From the NCBI GenBank assembly GCA_002007465.1, contig LNAC01000102.1, positions 3,480,364-3,544,363 of the forward strand: a stretch of 64,000 bases of DNA, given 5' to 3'. The notes below the pieces were generated by a model. That model was not told the DNA's origin. It searched no databases and worked only from the letters and a program-made list of their open reading frames with translations. The DNA comes from Ailurus styani (taxonomy: Eukaryota > Chordata > Mammalia > Carnivora > Ailuridae). The position numbers and the translations under genes are program-made. Shown here one piece after another: positions 1-11,346 of the stretch. Position 1 is the first letter of the stretch. The number at the start of each line of letters is the position of its first letter.

Positions 1-2127
1 AGTCTAGGGTCTGATTCATTCTTTGCAAAATCCCAAATCACTAAAAGTCTGCTCTACTATAGAACATGTTTTGCCAACACCAATTAGCTCACACACAGCT
101 GGGAAATAGAGGAATTACGTTGGTATAATGTGCAAGTAATCTAGTATACATGGAATGTTTTTCCTAGGCAAGAGGAAGCAGAAACACGGGAGTAGAAATC
201 TACCCTTCCGAAGTGAAGGATGAAGCCCTCAGCCCATGCTTGCTCAGGCAATTACAGCTCTTTCAGCTCCACTTTCAAACCATTAAAGTAAGTCCTGTGC
301 CAGGAACTCCCTCCGGAAGGGGCGGGGGTGGGAGGGGGCATTCCAGCCTCCTGTGGCTCTTCCTCAGGACAGGCTGCACTCCTCCCTGCACACACCCTCA
401 GAGCAGCCCCACTGGTCTGAGTCTCTGCTTGCATGGAGCTGCCAGCCCTTTGCTAATTCAGGAGTTGCCAGAATTTCCACTGTATTTTTTCCCATACATT
501 TGCACATCCTCTGCGACAGCCTCTAGCTGTACTGAACTGCCTTGCTAAGTGGTTTCTCTTATCTCCCAAGGAACCCATTGCTCTTCGGGTTTGTGTTCTA
601 GTCACAAAGCTGCACTTGTGTGAGTGGCCTTTTCTCATCTTCACTCTATTTCCCCATTAAGTCCTATTCATTTTAGCATACAATTTGACAAAATATCAGG
701 CTTTTGGTTTTTTTGGGTTCTCTTCAGAACACAAAAACTTTGTACTGAGAAGCATAACTCCACTCAACCTACCACAAACTGGGAAAAAAAAAAAAAAAAG
801 AGCCATGATCAGGCCTTAGACTAATTGCTCACCGATTTGGCCAGAAATTCTTTCTTGAAGTACCTGCCCTGTGCCAGACACTGTGCTCATCTCTTCTACC
901 ACCTCTACTGATGAAAACACCTGAAGGTTTTTCATCTCCAATGATGATGGAACTATTTTGGGGCTACCTTCACAGGGAAATTTTCCATCCAAATATTCTT
1001 TGCATGCATCAGAACCCATTCCTAAACAATAGAGAGTGTTTTTGTTTTAAAATTTCAATGTATTTTGTGACTTAGATAGAGCTGTAGCTGAGCTCGGCTC
1101 TCACTGGTGTCTCAGCAATTTCCCTAACCCCACCTTCCCCAGGCTTTCAGGACTGGGATCAGCCCTGAGGAGGCAGTCTCTCTCTGCTCGCTTCACAGTG
1201 GCTCACTCTCTCGCCCCCACATCCTCAGGCTTGTTGCACAGCGGTGTGTTTCACTCAATAAACAAGGCCACACTTGGCTTTTCATCTTCCTGGAGCTGAT
1301 TCATAACAGAGCCCCCAAAGCAAACCTGAACAAAACACATACACACCTCATGCTAATTTTATTACAATCCAAACATTTCTCTATCCATTAGGGGGAAAAA
1401 ATGTCCCACCTGATGCAATACTTCAAAAGCTAGTAGTTCAAATGTCCAAGAAAATATTGTTTTTCAGCTCCATCAGTGTACTTAGCTTCCCATGACTAGT
1501 AATGGAATCTTCGACTCAAATATATTGCTTGCTTTTATAAGGGACGGTTAAGGCCCAAATAATATTGAAAGGTAATCAGAACCTTTAGTGGGATGATAAA
1601 GGTCAACATATCTTTATGTATGTATGCATGGAAATGCACAGACATCTGCAATAACACGTATGATGCTGCTAACTGAAGTAAACTCAACTTCCCTCCCCAC
1701 CCCAAACCACACACACAGAATGGGGAGACATATGAATCTTTGCTAACGAACTTAATCAATGATTTATAGGTAATTATTTTAAAGTTTCTTTCAAGGTACT
1801 TGTGTAGCTATGACAGTGGCTTTTAGGAGGCATATGACTCAGCTAGAACCCAAAGGGTCAATTACCAAGCGGGGGACTCAACTTCTGCATAATAATGTGA
1901 GCACTGACTGCATTGTAGAGAGACAGCCTTTCATTTTATATTATGATTAAGAAAATATGTTCTCCTGCCTTAAATTTTTAGAATATACTGTCTCAGGAAA
2001 TCACTTTTCAGTACTTTCATAGAGAGGTCCAGTCAGGAATACAGAAAAGCAAGATTAAGAAATGAGTCATTTATTAAGAGTCTGTCTCATGAAGACCTAA
2101 ACTACCCTATCATATAGGAAAAGTCAT
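1..2127. other. Unannotated stretch, no gene seen
   Basis: I see no coding exon, RNA gene or clear repeat here. An A-run lies at about 783-798 with no upstream AATAAA close by, so it does not by itself mark a retrocopy. About 840-885 resembles the 'gtgccagacactgtgct' part of an antisense L2 3' end, but it is too short to call. About 1080-1330 is somewhat more GC-rich and contains 'caataaac', without other LTR signs. Short open frames on both strands have no recognisable protein features. Confidence 0.6.
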
Positions 2128-2560
2128 ATATACTATTGCTGCATAAAAAATTACCCCAAACTCAGGTGCATCAAACAACATACATTTATTTGCTCACAGT
2201 TCCGTAAATCAGAAGAGCAGGCACGTCATGGCTCACATCATGGCAGGCTGCCCAGGGTCTTACAGCTAAAATCAGTGCATGGAACTGGATGCATTACTTT
2301 CTCGGTTATGGAATCCTCTTCCAAGTTCATATAGTTGTTGATTTAGTTTGTTCAAGTTGTAAGATGGAGGTTTTCTTTATAGTTGTCAAATAGAGAGACC
2401 ATTCTCAGCTCAGAGAGGCCATTCCCTGCCATGTGGGGACACGGTCTCTCTACAGCATTGCAGTGTGCCCTTTCAGGGCTAGCAGGAAAATCTCAGCTGC
2501 CTTAAAGATCTCAGACCTCTTTCAAGGGTTCACTTTGTTAATGTAGAGCATGAAATCAGT
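2128..2560 (-). repeat. MLT1-like MaLR LTR remnant, antisense
   Basis: The block begins with 'attgctgcataaaaaattacccc' style sequence, followed by a 'catttatttgctcacagtt' stretch. This resembles the reverse complement of the 3' end of MLT1/MaLR long terminal repeats. These are remnants of ancient mammalian ERVL-related retroelements and encode nothing here. The middle is strongly diverged. A second block of similar type lies at 59560-60000. The family name is from memory of the consensus; the exact subfamily is not determined. Confidence 0.5.
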
Positions 2561-3244
2561 CATAATACCTGGCTTGCTAAAAGGTAACACACAGGGCCTG
2601 GGGCATGGACGTTTTCGGAGAAGGGTGTAGGCCTATGGAATGTGGAGGCCTGGGTGACCTCTCTGCCGGTGGAATGCCGAGGGGAGTTAGGAAGCTTTCT
2701 TAGCCCAGACAGCTGCCCTGTGATCTAAGAGAGGTACGCAGGGTCCCCTAGGCTGTGTTTAGCAGAACTCATAGAACACGCAGATTAGCATACGGTATCT
2801 TTCCCGTAAACAGATCCTCCTGTTCCTGTCAGACCCCTCGTCACACATCAGTGCTTGAGAAACAGTGCTAAGGATCTGTGATTGTCCTGAAGGACCAATA
2901 AAAGTGGGAGCAAAGAAGAGCAAAGGGTCTTGTCTCTGAGCATTGACCTCCTTACCTTCTCCTCACTTTCACAGCAAAGTTTGCAGCAATCTTTCATCCC
3001 TCAGTACAGGGAGTGCTGGCCATTCTCGGCATCACTTGATTAGGTGAGGACCACCTAGGATTATTTCATTTTTTATTAATTCAAAGTCAATTGATTAGGA
3101 ATTATAATTACGTTTGGAAAGTCTCTTCCACCATTTAACATAACATAACAGGAGGGACGTACATGATATTACTCACGGGGAGCAGATTATATAGGCCTGG
3201 ACACTAGGGAGCAGCAACCTTGAGAACAGTCTTAAAATTGCTGG
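2561..3244. other. Unannotated stretch
   Basis: No gene or recognisable repeat. The segment around 2590-2960 is less AT-rich than its surroundings and contains 'ccaataaaagtggg' near 2895, which could be the 3' part of an unrecognised LTR. I could not match it to a family. Confidence 0.5.
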
Positions 3245-3450
3245 AAGCTTAGAAGAGGCATTAACCTTTCTTGTGCCTAGCTTTCCTCAACTACAACACT
3301 GTAATAACAATAGTACCTATTCACAGGGTTGTTTTGGGAATTAAATAATAGATGTAAAATCCTTAAAACAGAGAATGGATATAAAATTCTTAAAATGCCA
3401 CATGATAATCACTACAAAAATGATGGCTGTTATTTTTACCACAATCATTC
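3245..3450 (+). repeat. MIR SINE remnant
   Basis: Follows the 3' half of the ancient tRNA-derived MIR SINE in sense orientation: a 'taacctttcttgtgcctagctttcctca' type segment, then 'aataacaatagtacctattc', 'cagggttgttttgggaattaaa' and an 'aaatccttaaaacag' type end. Heavily mutated and not expected to be active. Confidence 0.65.
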
Positions 3451-4618
3451 AGGAAAACCTAATACACCCATTCTTCTGTGTGTGGTGGTATGGATGAGAC
3501 AATAGAGAAACTTGTGTCTAGCCTATATTCACCCTCTGTTAGCATGCATTAAGAGAAAGTAGCATTCTGCTGAGGACAGTCTGACCTGAGAGTGATCTCT
3601 GTCAAGTGACTGGCAAAAAAAATCATGCTTTGTTAGTATGGTCTAGATGACCAACTGTGTTCTTTGTTTTTGTTAGCAAGTACCGACAAACTATGTCATA
3701 TTAAATGGTTTACACAAAGGGATAGGGTAAGCCTATGCTGACTGGTCAGGATTAGGTATAGCCCAAGGTGATACTAGAAGCAGCATAGTGCCATGCATTT
3801 CCCTGGCCCCAAAGTTTATTTCTATGCACCTAAAAATGTTCAGGGCAAATCCTCAGCACCACCATCCCTTGCTACAAAGGTGGCCATTTACTTCATAGAT
3901 AATGCTATTTCACTTATGTATTATCCAACCAATACTACTATATTTGACTATAAACAGCCAGACATGATGAAAAATTTGTGTTAAAGGCATTTATAAGCAG
4001 AGCGGAGTCCCGGAGTTCAGTGACTATAACTTGAAGACACAGCTTACATAAATAGAAGGCAGGACATCTGATCCTGGCAGGTTCATTCTACCCCTTTGGG
4101 TAAACCAGTCATTTAATATGACACATTTCATCAAACTCCAACAAACCCAAAACAAAGAATGCAACTGGTCATGTAATCAATTGATGCTAAATAGTCAATA
4201 CATACAATGGATGATGCAAAGACAAGACAATAAGGCCACTGCCTTTTATAGTCTCTATATTTTTTAAATGTCTGAAACATTTCTAGGGAAATATTCAGTA
4301 AGAAATGAGGTAAATTTGACAAAATGCTTTGTATGGAAAGTAAATTTTTTTTTTCAATCAACCACATTTCCCCAGTTTTAATGGGGATCTGATATTCTCC
4401 CCCAGAGCTTAACCTGTGGCCGGGTTTATGTAATGGCTCTTGACTCTTCTATTTCCATTAGCTGTCAGCTAATGGCATACAGGTTGCTCTCTCTGCGAGT
4501 ACTTTTGCTCAAGGTCTGTTAATGCCCCCCATGAATAGGAGTATAATTAAGGGAAAGACAAAGAATAATCCTACCCAGTACATCTGATGATTTTATCTAG
4601 TATTTTTAAGAACCATGT
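3451..4618. other. Unannotated stretch
   Basis: No supported gene or repeat. The frame at 3793-3984 (63 codons) and the antisense frame at 4131-4367 (78 codons) have no recognisable composition, domain or splice context, and I treat them as chance. Confidence 0.55.
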
Positions 4619-4634
4619 AAAAGATGAGAGTGCC

Positions 4635-4845
4635 GGGGCGCCTGGGTGGCTCAGTGGCTTAAAGCCTCTGCCTTCAGCTCAGGTCGTGATCCCAGGGTCC
4701 TGGGATGGAGGCCCGCATCAGGCTCCCTGCTCAGTGGGGAGCCTGCATCCTCTCTCTCTGACTGCCTCTCTGCCTACTTGTGATCTCTCTCTCTGTATCA
4801 AATAAATGAATAAAATCTTAAAAAAAAAAAGGAAAAGGGAAAAAA
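4635..4845 (+). mobile_element. CAN-SINE (tRNA-derived), mustelid-type, with TSD
   Basis: A near-complete CAN-SINE. The tRNA-related head starts 'ggggcgcctgggtggctcag', with an A-box-like 'ggctcagtggcttaaag' and a B-box-like region about 45 bases later. A CT-rich body, 'gcctacttgtgatctctctc' and an A-rich tail follow. It is flanked by a perfect 16-bp target-site duplication, aaaagatgagagtgcc, at 4619-4634 and 4846-4861. This marks L1-mediated insertion. It landed at the edge of an antisense L2 remnant. Confidence 0.95.
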
Positions 4846-4861
4846 AAAAGATGAGAGTGCC

Positions 4862-5290
4862 ACAGGGAGGTAGCTGCTATCAGAAACTCTGAAGTCAGGG
4901 AAGATCTCTTCAGGGAGGGCAACTCTCCACAGAGCCTTGAATGAGGAGAAGGCCTAGAGAGACCTGAAAAAAAAGGCATTCTCAGGCCCTTAGTGCGTTG
5001 TCCTCGAGGTGGGAGCCAGCTTGGCTAGTTCAAGAGACCAAAAATAAATGTCAGTATGACTACAGGGAGTGAACAAGGAGTAAAGGGAGAGAAATGTGGT
5101 CAAAGTGGACAGAGACCTGAACATAGGCAACCACTGCATGATTTTAAGCGGGAGAGTGATGTGCTTGAATTAGTGTTTTATGAAGGTTTTAATGGTAATT
5201 GCCTAAGAGGGTTGGCATTGGTGCAGTAGAAGGGTGGAACTGAGAGAAGACAGACATGGTTTTATTATGTAGAGCAGATAACCATCTGTA
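4862..5290 (-). repeat. L2 (LINE2) coding-region remnant, antisense
   Basis: The order of motifs follows the reverse complement of L2: 'gggaagatctcttcagggaggg', 'agccttgaatgaggagaagg', a 'gaacaaggagtaaaggg' type segment, and 'ttttaagcgggagagtgatgtg'. This is an ancient non-LTR retrotransposon fragment. It is riddled with changes, with no open reverse-transcriptase frame. Confidence 0.6.
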
Positions 5291-5510
5291 GAATCCCACT
5301 AACCTTTACCTCCCTGACTCACACTTCAGCAGGAACACTGCATGCTTCCCATGGAATAGTAGATAAAAGCTTTGGTTGCACAAACTAACCAGTGCTTCTG
5401 GTTTTTTTGGTTCTTTGGGTTTTTTTTTTTTTTTCATTTTAAGTTATCTCAGCAATTGATGGACTATAACAACCAAATAAACTTGGCAGCAGAAAAAATT
5501 ACAGATCAAT

Positions 5511-5702
5511 GGGCACCTGGGTGGCTCAGTGGGTTAAGCCTCTGCCTTCAGCTCAGGTCATGATCTCAGGGTCCTGGGATCGAATCCCACATCAGGCTCC
5601 CTGCTCAGCCGGGAGCCTGCTTCCCCCTCTTTCTGCCTGCGTCTCTGCCTACTTGTGATCTTTCTCTCTCTCTCTGTCAAATAAATAAATAAAATCTTTT
5701 AA
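5511..5702 (+). mobile_element. CAN-SINE, mustelid-type, with imperfect TSD
   Basis: The head 'gggcacctgggtggctcag' is followed by the usual body, 'gcctacttgtgatctttctc' and an AAATAAAT tail. Flanks 5493-5510 and 5703-5719 are a target-site duplication differing by one inserted base. It has the same orientation as the copy at 4635, about 670 bases away. Confidence 0.93.
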
Positions 5703-5765
5703 AAAAAATTACAATCAATCCTCAGGTAATATTCATAAATTACTTAATCAACTTTCTGATTGGTA

Positions 5766-5806
5766 AACAATTAATGTTAATGTTATAACATTTAATGTTA
5801 ATTGTT
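5766..5806. repeat. Imperfect AT-rich palindrome
   Basis: The centre aatgttataacatt is a perfect 14-bp palindrome. Flanking arms (aacaattaa on the left, ttaattgtt on the right) extend the symmetry to about 40 bp with a one-base offset and mismatches. It could extrude as a hairpin; no function is implied. Confidence 0.6.
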
Positions 5807-6484
5807 ATAAATAACAATGTTATGTTTACTCATGTTCAAGTGAGGGAATTAGAAGTATCCATCTTCTACCACTTATTAAATCATTCTTTATCTTCTTGAT
5901 TTCTAGGTAAACATATATTTTCCAGAACACGATGCGATTGTTTAGGAAATAGAGATTGGGATATGACAGTCCTTTATTCAAGAGAGAACACTAATAGAAT
6001 TTTAATGGGATCAAGAATGGTGATGAAAATACCATTCTTCCTGGAGGACAGAATGTAACAAGCATGTGTCATTTTAGTATGTCTTGTACACATAGTCTAT
6101 ATTATGTTCGTAAAAAAAGATGCCAGAACCTTACAAAATAGTGGTCTATCCTTTGGGTACTTCCTCAAAGGCAAGACTCTCAATCTATTGCTTACCCCAA
6201 CTACTTCCCAAGTCAGGCAGAACAGGGATCCCACATGCCAATCTGCACTGGCCTGTGGACTTATTTTCACAACTGCCAACCCTTAATGATCCCTGCACAT
6301 ACCTAAGGATCTGCTCTATATTTCCTACAGTCATTCAGCTTCTTTTTCAAAAATTATTTAAGCCACAATGAAATAAATAGAAGTATCTAGTAGTGTAGCA
6401 TTTATCTTAAAAACAATTCAAGAGGATTTTGGTTTAGTTGTCTGCTGAGGATTCTCTTCCTTACTAGGACAAAGTATTTGGCAG
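5807..6484. other. Unannotated stretch
   Basis: No repeat or gene recognised. Frames of 60-83 codons overlap on both strands between 6097 and 6371, which is typical of chance. Confidence 0.55.
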
Positions 6485-6745
6485 TAGAGCATCACACCTA
6501 AGCGTCCAGAGCAGAGGGCAGAGAGCAGACCCCTGGGTTTGAGTCCAGGCTCTCCAACTTGCTAGCCACCAGAACTTAGGAAAGCTCGTGAGGCTGCCAG
6601 AGTCTTAGATTCCTCATCTCTAAAACTTGGGCAATCGTAATTACCTCCAGGGTTTTTTATAAGACAGGAACATGAGAAAATACACATGTAGCCCTCAGCT
6701 ATTATCTAACCTCCCCCCAAATGATAGCTATTATCATTATTGCTT
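6485..6745 (+). repeat. MIR SINE remnant, near full length
   Basis: Runs in MIR order: 'gtttgagtccaggctctcc' (tRNA-derived B-box region), the core, 'ttcctcatctctaaaacttggg', 'taattacctccagggtt', and a 'gctattatcattattgct' end. This is one of the better-preserved MIR copies in the window. Confidence 0.75.
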
Positions 6746-7989
6746 AGTATTAGGAAGAGTGGCACCTCAGGGATGAAAACCTTTATAGTTGTGATCTGAA
6801 AAAAAAAAAATCCTCCTCAAAAAGCAGCTGCCAGGAAACAGAACTGAAAGTTGAGCCAATGCTAAATTAGAATTTTTTGGTCACATTACAACTACAACTT
6901 AGCATCCTTCCCAAATCTGGCATCTTTCATCTTCTCTTTACATTTACTTCCCCTTTAGGAAAAGTGAATATGCTAGCCAGAAAATTAAGTCTTTTAATTC
7001 TGGTATCCCTAGCCAGCCCTCAGAAACTGCTGATAAAAAGGAAAATGGTTTTAAAAGTGACCAGATTTCTTATTTCTAGTCTGAACATAGTTGAAAGGCA
7101 GTGAAGTGAGAGTCCAGCCTCTTGGAAGCCTGTCACCTTGGCTATCCAATAACCTACTGGACCCCCACAGCCTTACATGGCAACAGAGAAAGCGGGTTTT
7201 ACCAGTGGTTTTTCATCAACGGGGAAAGTCTATTCTTCAGTCGAGGTCTTACTGAGAATAACGACTACACAACAGGTCTAGGTCATTGCAGTCCCCATTC
7301 CAATCTCTCCCCAACCCTCACATGGCCCTGAAGGAGGCTCCTCCAGGAGAGTCTAAAAACCACCAGATTGGATAATTGTTCAGTTACTCCTGACTGAAAT
7401 ATTAAATTCTAATGTTGCCATACCTAATGGTGGTTCTGAGTTATTTTACTTTGCACTTTGAGACCTGGCTCCTGGGAGCACAAGAGAAACCCTGCAGCTG
7501 GGTCAGTAAACATGAACTGTCAGATAAGGGAAGCAGAGTCCTGCCCTGACCATGGGCCCTGACCATGGGGCTGTGACTTGCCCTTCAGAGTGGCTTTATA
7601 ACTTTGGGCCCTTTCTTCAGACTCTGTGGTTTTCAAACCGAATTCAGTAGCAAGGTTGTAAGAGACTAACTGGGGCACCTAAATGCCTGCCTTGCCCCCT
7701 CCAGCAAAAACAGCTTTGTTTATTGTAGAATATATTTGACTCCCTCAAAAAAATGTTATTTGACAAAGGATTCTGTACCCTCGGAATTTGAAAGTCACCA
7801 TACTGAATCATCACTCTTCACTCAGACCTCACCTGTGTGTCCTGCACTTTTATCTAACAGGTATCAGTGCAGCTTCAAGGATAGAAGCAAACAATTCACA
7901 TTTCTACAAGGATTGTTGTTATTCTGTACTGCAGGGTTCACGGACAGTCAGTAGGGTGAGCTATTCCTGAAAAAAATCACTGTATTTGT
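6746..7989. other. Unannotated stretch
   Basis: No gene or recognised repeat. A short tandem 'ccctgaccatggg' occurs twice near 7545-7570. An A-run lies near 6800-6812. Frames of 60-75 codons have no family features. Confidence 0.55.
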
Positions 7990-8205
7990 ATAGCATTTTG
8001 AAAGAATTGCCATAATCACTTTTTTCTCATTTGCTCCTCCCCAACAGACTATGGCAAAAATAAGAAAGATATCATTTTTATTTGAAATCTGGGATAAAAG
8101 AGATTAAGTATTTTACTAGAAATAAAAAGTCGATCAGTGGAGGAAAAGAAATAAGTCTAGAATTCCAGTTTCTTCCTATTGCACTTGATCCTTCTAGATA
8201 ACATT
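7990..8205 (-). repeat. MIR-like remnant, antisense
   Basis: 'tcatttttatttgaaatctgggataaaagagattaag' type sequence parallels the reverse MIR 3' half (Pol III SINE). It is degraded, and the assignment is moderate. Confidence 0.4.
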
Positions 8206-8234
8206 TCTTTTTTTCTTTTTTCTAACCGGGCTAT

Positions 8235-8602
8235 TGTGAAAATAAACCAAGAAATCTCATTAAAAATGGAGTCAGAGAGGCCTGGAGAGGGAGCTTTCAT
8301 GCACTACCACTTGCTATAAGAAGTAAACCTTGCATTCCCCAACAAAAAGAAGCTTATTTCACATACAGCCAGAGGAATGAAGAATTTCTCCTTGCCCAGC
8401 AACAGTCCAGCCAATGAGAAACCCACCCTCAGCCAATGAGAAGCTTTAACAGCCCCTCCAAGTTTCCTCCTTTCCCTTATAAAGGTAATACCCTCTCCTC
8501 CAATCTCTAAACTTGCCTGTGGCTCACCATAACTTTGTCTCAAAATGCAATGGTCTGCTATTCCCAAGTAAACTCATCTTGCTGTTTTTTTACCTAAAGA
8601 CA
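8235..8602 (+). repeat. Solo-LTR-like block with promoter motifs (ERV1-type candidate)
   Basis: Two 'agccaatgag' CCAAT boxes (about 8410 and 8433) precede a 'ttataaagg' TATA-like box near 8477. About 90 bases further on come CT-rich sequence and 'aagtaaactcatcttgctg', where an LTR R region and poly(A) signal (AATAAA-like) would lie. This arrangement is typical of gammaretrovirus-related mammalian LTRs. No internal retroviral sequence follows, so it would be a solo LTR. I did not find matching target duplications, and the ends are approximate. Confidence 0.5.
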
Positions 8603-10009
8603 ATATAAACTTTAATTAAGTGTAAGATTAAAAGTTGATTACACCTAAACTCAGAGAATTACTGTCTGCAGTATTTAATGCCTTAAAAATCCCAGGATCT
8701 TCCCTTTACACACTTAAACTCTTGATTAAGCACTCCATGGATAGGCAATACCAGGCCCTGGTGCTCTGAGGAAAGGCAGTCTTTCTAAGTGTGTTTCTGG
8801 GATCCCTCACTCTAATGGGTGTTCACAGGGTCCATCTCTTGGAAAGGTGTCATAACTTCCCTCTCCCTTACGTTATATTCCCAAGATTATTCTCTCTGAC
8901 AGCATTTTTCCAGCATCCTTTACTCTTTAGATAACTTTACTTTGACAAAGGAAATAGGTCCTAGACAAAATATTCACTATAGTTTTCTCACAAATGAATT
9001 TAACTCTTACATTTCATAGTAAATGTAATATATGGAGCACATAAGAAAAATATTCTCAGAGAACTGAAATTCACTTATGCATTCAAAGTTTTTAAATTAA
9101 CCATTTAACTCATCTTTTCAGAAACCTGGGTGGAATGCTTTTAAGCACAAATAATTCAGGACCAGATTTTTTAAGTTTAATTGTGAATTTTTCTCTTAGG
9201 TTTAATTATTCATGATCCCTTTACACTAGATATTCAGAAACAATTCAGGAAACATTGCTGAGTAGAGAGACACAGAAACCACCTTCTTAAGTGAATGAAG
9301 AGTACTGAAGGAAACCCAAGTGACCTGGAATAAACTGAGTCCTTCAGCAGGATTGTTTCATGTATGGGATGGGCCTTTGTTCCTGAGAAGCCATATTACT
9401 GTAAGCATCAATCACTGTAGGATCTAAGCCCCATCAGCTTTTTGAAGATGCCTTGAATGTTCTGGGGGCCCATACAACCTCACACACTTAGAAATCAAAT
9501 GTGCCTTCAGGAGTCTAGTATCTAATTAGCAGATTCTTGGGCTCTGCCAGGTTAAGTGAAGGACTTTCCCCCGTGAGTGACTACTGTCTTTGGGCCCTGT
9601 AAATTGAAACAATCACTCTGCTTTTGAGATGTCAAATCAACTTAATTTGCAAAAACAGATGGATTCACACACACATTTTATAACTCTCTTCTTTTAGGGA
9701 CACTCCAAAAGCAAACATTTTATATACTCTGTAACCTATTTTTTAATCTTCTCTACTTTTATCTAAGCTAGGAATTAGAATTTTAACAACTTTAAAAGGA
9801 AAAGTGAAATAAAATAGACAAGATCCAAGTTATGTAAACTTTTTCCTGTGGTGATTTGTCACAATATATGACAGAATATGCAGAATAACAATATTATCTT
9901 GTAGTTAACAATATTTTTCCTACTGGAATTTTCTATCTCAAATCTATGCCTCTAGGAAACACAGCTAAAAACCCAGTCTCTGAGTAGCCAAGAAGACTAT
10001 CACTCTATT
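8603..10009. other. Unannotated AT-rich stretch
   Basis: No gene, RNA or clear repeat recognised. Composition is AT-rich with many short T and A runs. Confidence 0.55.
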
Positions 10010-10300
10010 TCATTTATTGACACATTTATTCTTTTAATCATCAAAAAGAATTATGTGCTCTACTGTAGGCCAGACACTGTGCCAAGCAGTGGGCAAAAAG
10101 TTATTAGCAAAAAGGGTCTCTCTGCTGTCATGAAGTTTATAGTCAAGTGCAGAGTGCTTTTATTTTACATTAAATTCCAGAAGCCCAATATATCCAGATG
10201 CCATGCATGTAACACAACAGAAGTATCAAGTCAGAAAGGAAAAAGCCTATCAGAAGGCATAATGAGAGCAGGGAGAAAGAAGAGCTAGCCAGGAAGGAAA
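10010..10300 (-). repeat. L2 3' end remnant, antisense
   Basis: 'tattgacacatttatt' followed by 'gtgctctactgtaggccagacactgtgccaagcagtggg' type sequence and 'ctgtcatgaagtttatagtc' is the reverse complement of the L2 3' terminus. A second L2 end begins at about 10308. Confidence 0.6.
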
Positions 10301-10307
10301 GAGAAAA

Positions 10308-10490
10308 TAGGATTCATTCATTCAACAAATACTGAGGGTCTACTATGTGCCACCACTGCCTTCGGAACTGAGGACAATGACTGAGCGACAGAAACAANCG
10401 CCTTCGGAACTGAGGACAATCACTGAGCGACAGAAACAAAAATCACACCTAGTTCTCCCAGGGCTTACTTTCTAGCGGCAAATATCAAAA
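10308..10490 (-). repeat. L2 3' end remnant, antisense, disrupted by a duplication at an N
   Basis: 'gattcattcattcaacaaat' and 'ggtctactatgtgcc' mark the L2 terminus in reverse. 'cagggcttactttctagcgg' matches the downstream part. Internally, 40 bases are present twice around the single N at 10398, so this copy does not reflect a clean genomic sequence. Confidence 0.7.
10358..10439. repeat. 40-bp direct duplication flanking a single N (likely assembly join)
   Basis: 10358-10397 and 10400-10439 are the same 40 bases except one position (G at 10379, C at 10421). They are separated by N (10398) and one base. Two near-identical ends meeting at an N are what an unmerged contig overlap looks like. 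Confidence 0.85.
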
Positions 10491-10524
10491 AAGCACATAA
10501 GCTGAGGAGATTTAATGTCAGATA

Positions 10525-10710
10525 AAGACGTGTAAATAATAATAATGGCAGCTAACCTTTCTCTAACACCACACACCAGATACTGTTCCAAGCATTTTCC
10601 CTATAAAAATTCATATAATCCACATAATGGCCTTCTGAATGTGAGCAGTTATTTATTTCCATTTTACAGAAGAGGAAACGGAGGCATTTCTCCAGAGCTG
10701 AACTTTTGTG
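10525..10710 (-). repeat. MIR remnant, antisense
   Basis: 'aataataatggcagctaacc', 'ccagatactgttccaagcattttcc' and 'ccattttacagaagaggaaacggagg' appear in the order of reverse-strand MIR. The frames in this block on both strands are chance frames inside the repeat. Confidence 0.75.
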
Positions 10711-10984
10711 GAAGCATACATACAACATACCAATGAGTAGTTCTGGTTGAAGCAACGGTGGATATCCTGCCAAACCCAAACCCCTATCTCACACTCCTAG
10801 TTGCCCTTGGAGATTCTTCAAGGAAAGGGATCCTTAGGTTTTGCAGAAAATAATTTGAAAAGCAGTAACTTAGGAAAGTGCATTTTCTGCAAGACTAAAT
10901 AGGTATTATAGCACCTACTTACTCTATTCTAAAGAACTAATGGGTATTTTAGAAATACCCTTTTATCTTTTCCTTCCATCTTTC

Positions 10985-11075
10985 TATGAAATGAGATGAA
11001 AGATAGGTATCCCTATTTTACAAATGGGATGAAAGAGGCACAAAGAAGTAAAGTGACTAGTACTGTTTTTACCAG
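10985..11075 (-). repeat. MIR fragment, antisense
   Basis: 'ctattttacaaatgggatgaaagaggcacaaagaagtaaagtgact' type sequence equals the reverse MIR core ('fraction of gaggaaactgaggcacagagag'). Only the central part is recognisable. Confidence 0.6.
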
Positions 11076-11177
11076 CTACCGTGAGACTCATTGAATCATA
11101 GAACTAGAAAAGTTCTATTCTTCCCTCTGAATACCAACAAGACCTAAGTCATCCATTTAAATAAAAATAGATGCTCC

Positions 11178-11346
11178 NGAGAGAGAGATTACAAGTAGGC
11201 AGAGAGGCAGGCAGAGAGAGAGGAGAGAGGAGGAAGCAGGCTCCCTGCTGAGCAGAGAGCCCGATGTGGGCCTCGATCCCAGGACCCTGGGATCATGACC
11301 TGAGCCGAAGGCAGCGGCTTTAACCCACTGAGCCACCCAGGCGCCC
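11178..11346 (-). mobile_element. CAN-SINE, mustelid-type, tail lost at an N
   Basis: Reverse-strand SINE from 'gagagagattacaagtaggc' to the head 'gagccacccaggcgccc' at 11346. The A-rich tail (T-rich on this strand) that should precede it is missing and replaced by the single N at 11178. No target duplication can be found for the same reason. Confidence 0.9.

Noticed and set aside
783..798. A-run as the tail of a processed pseudogene
   Set aside because: No polyadenylation signal, gene-like sequence or target duplication upstream.
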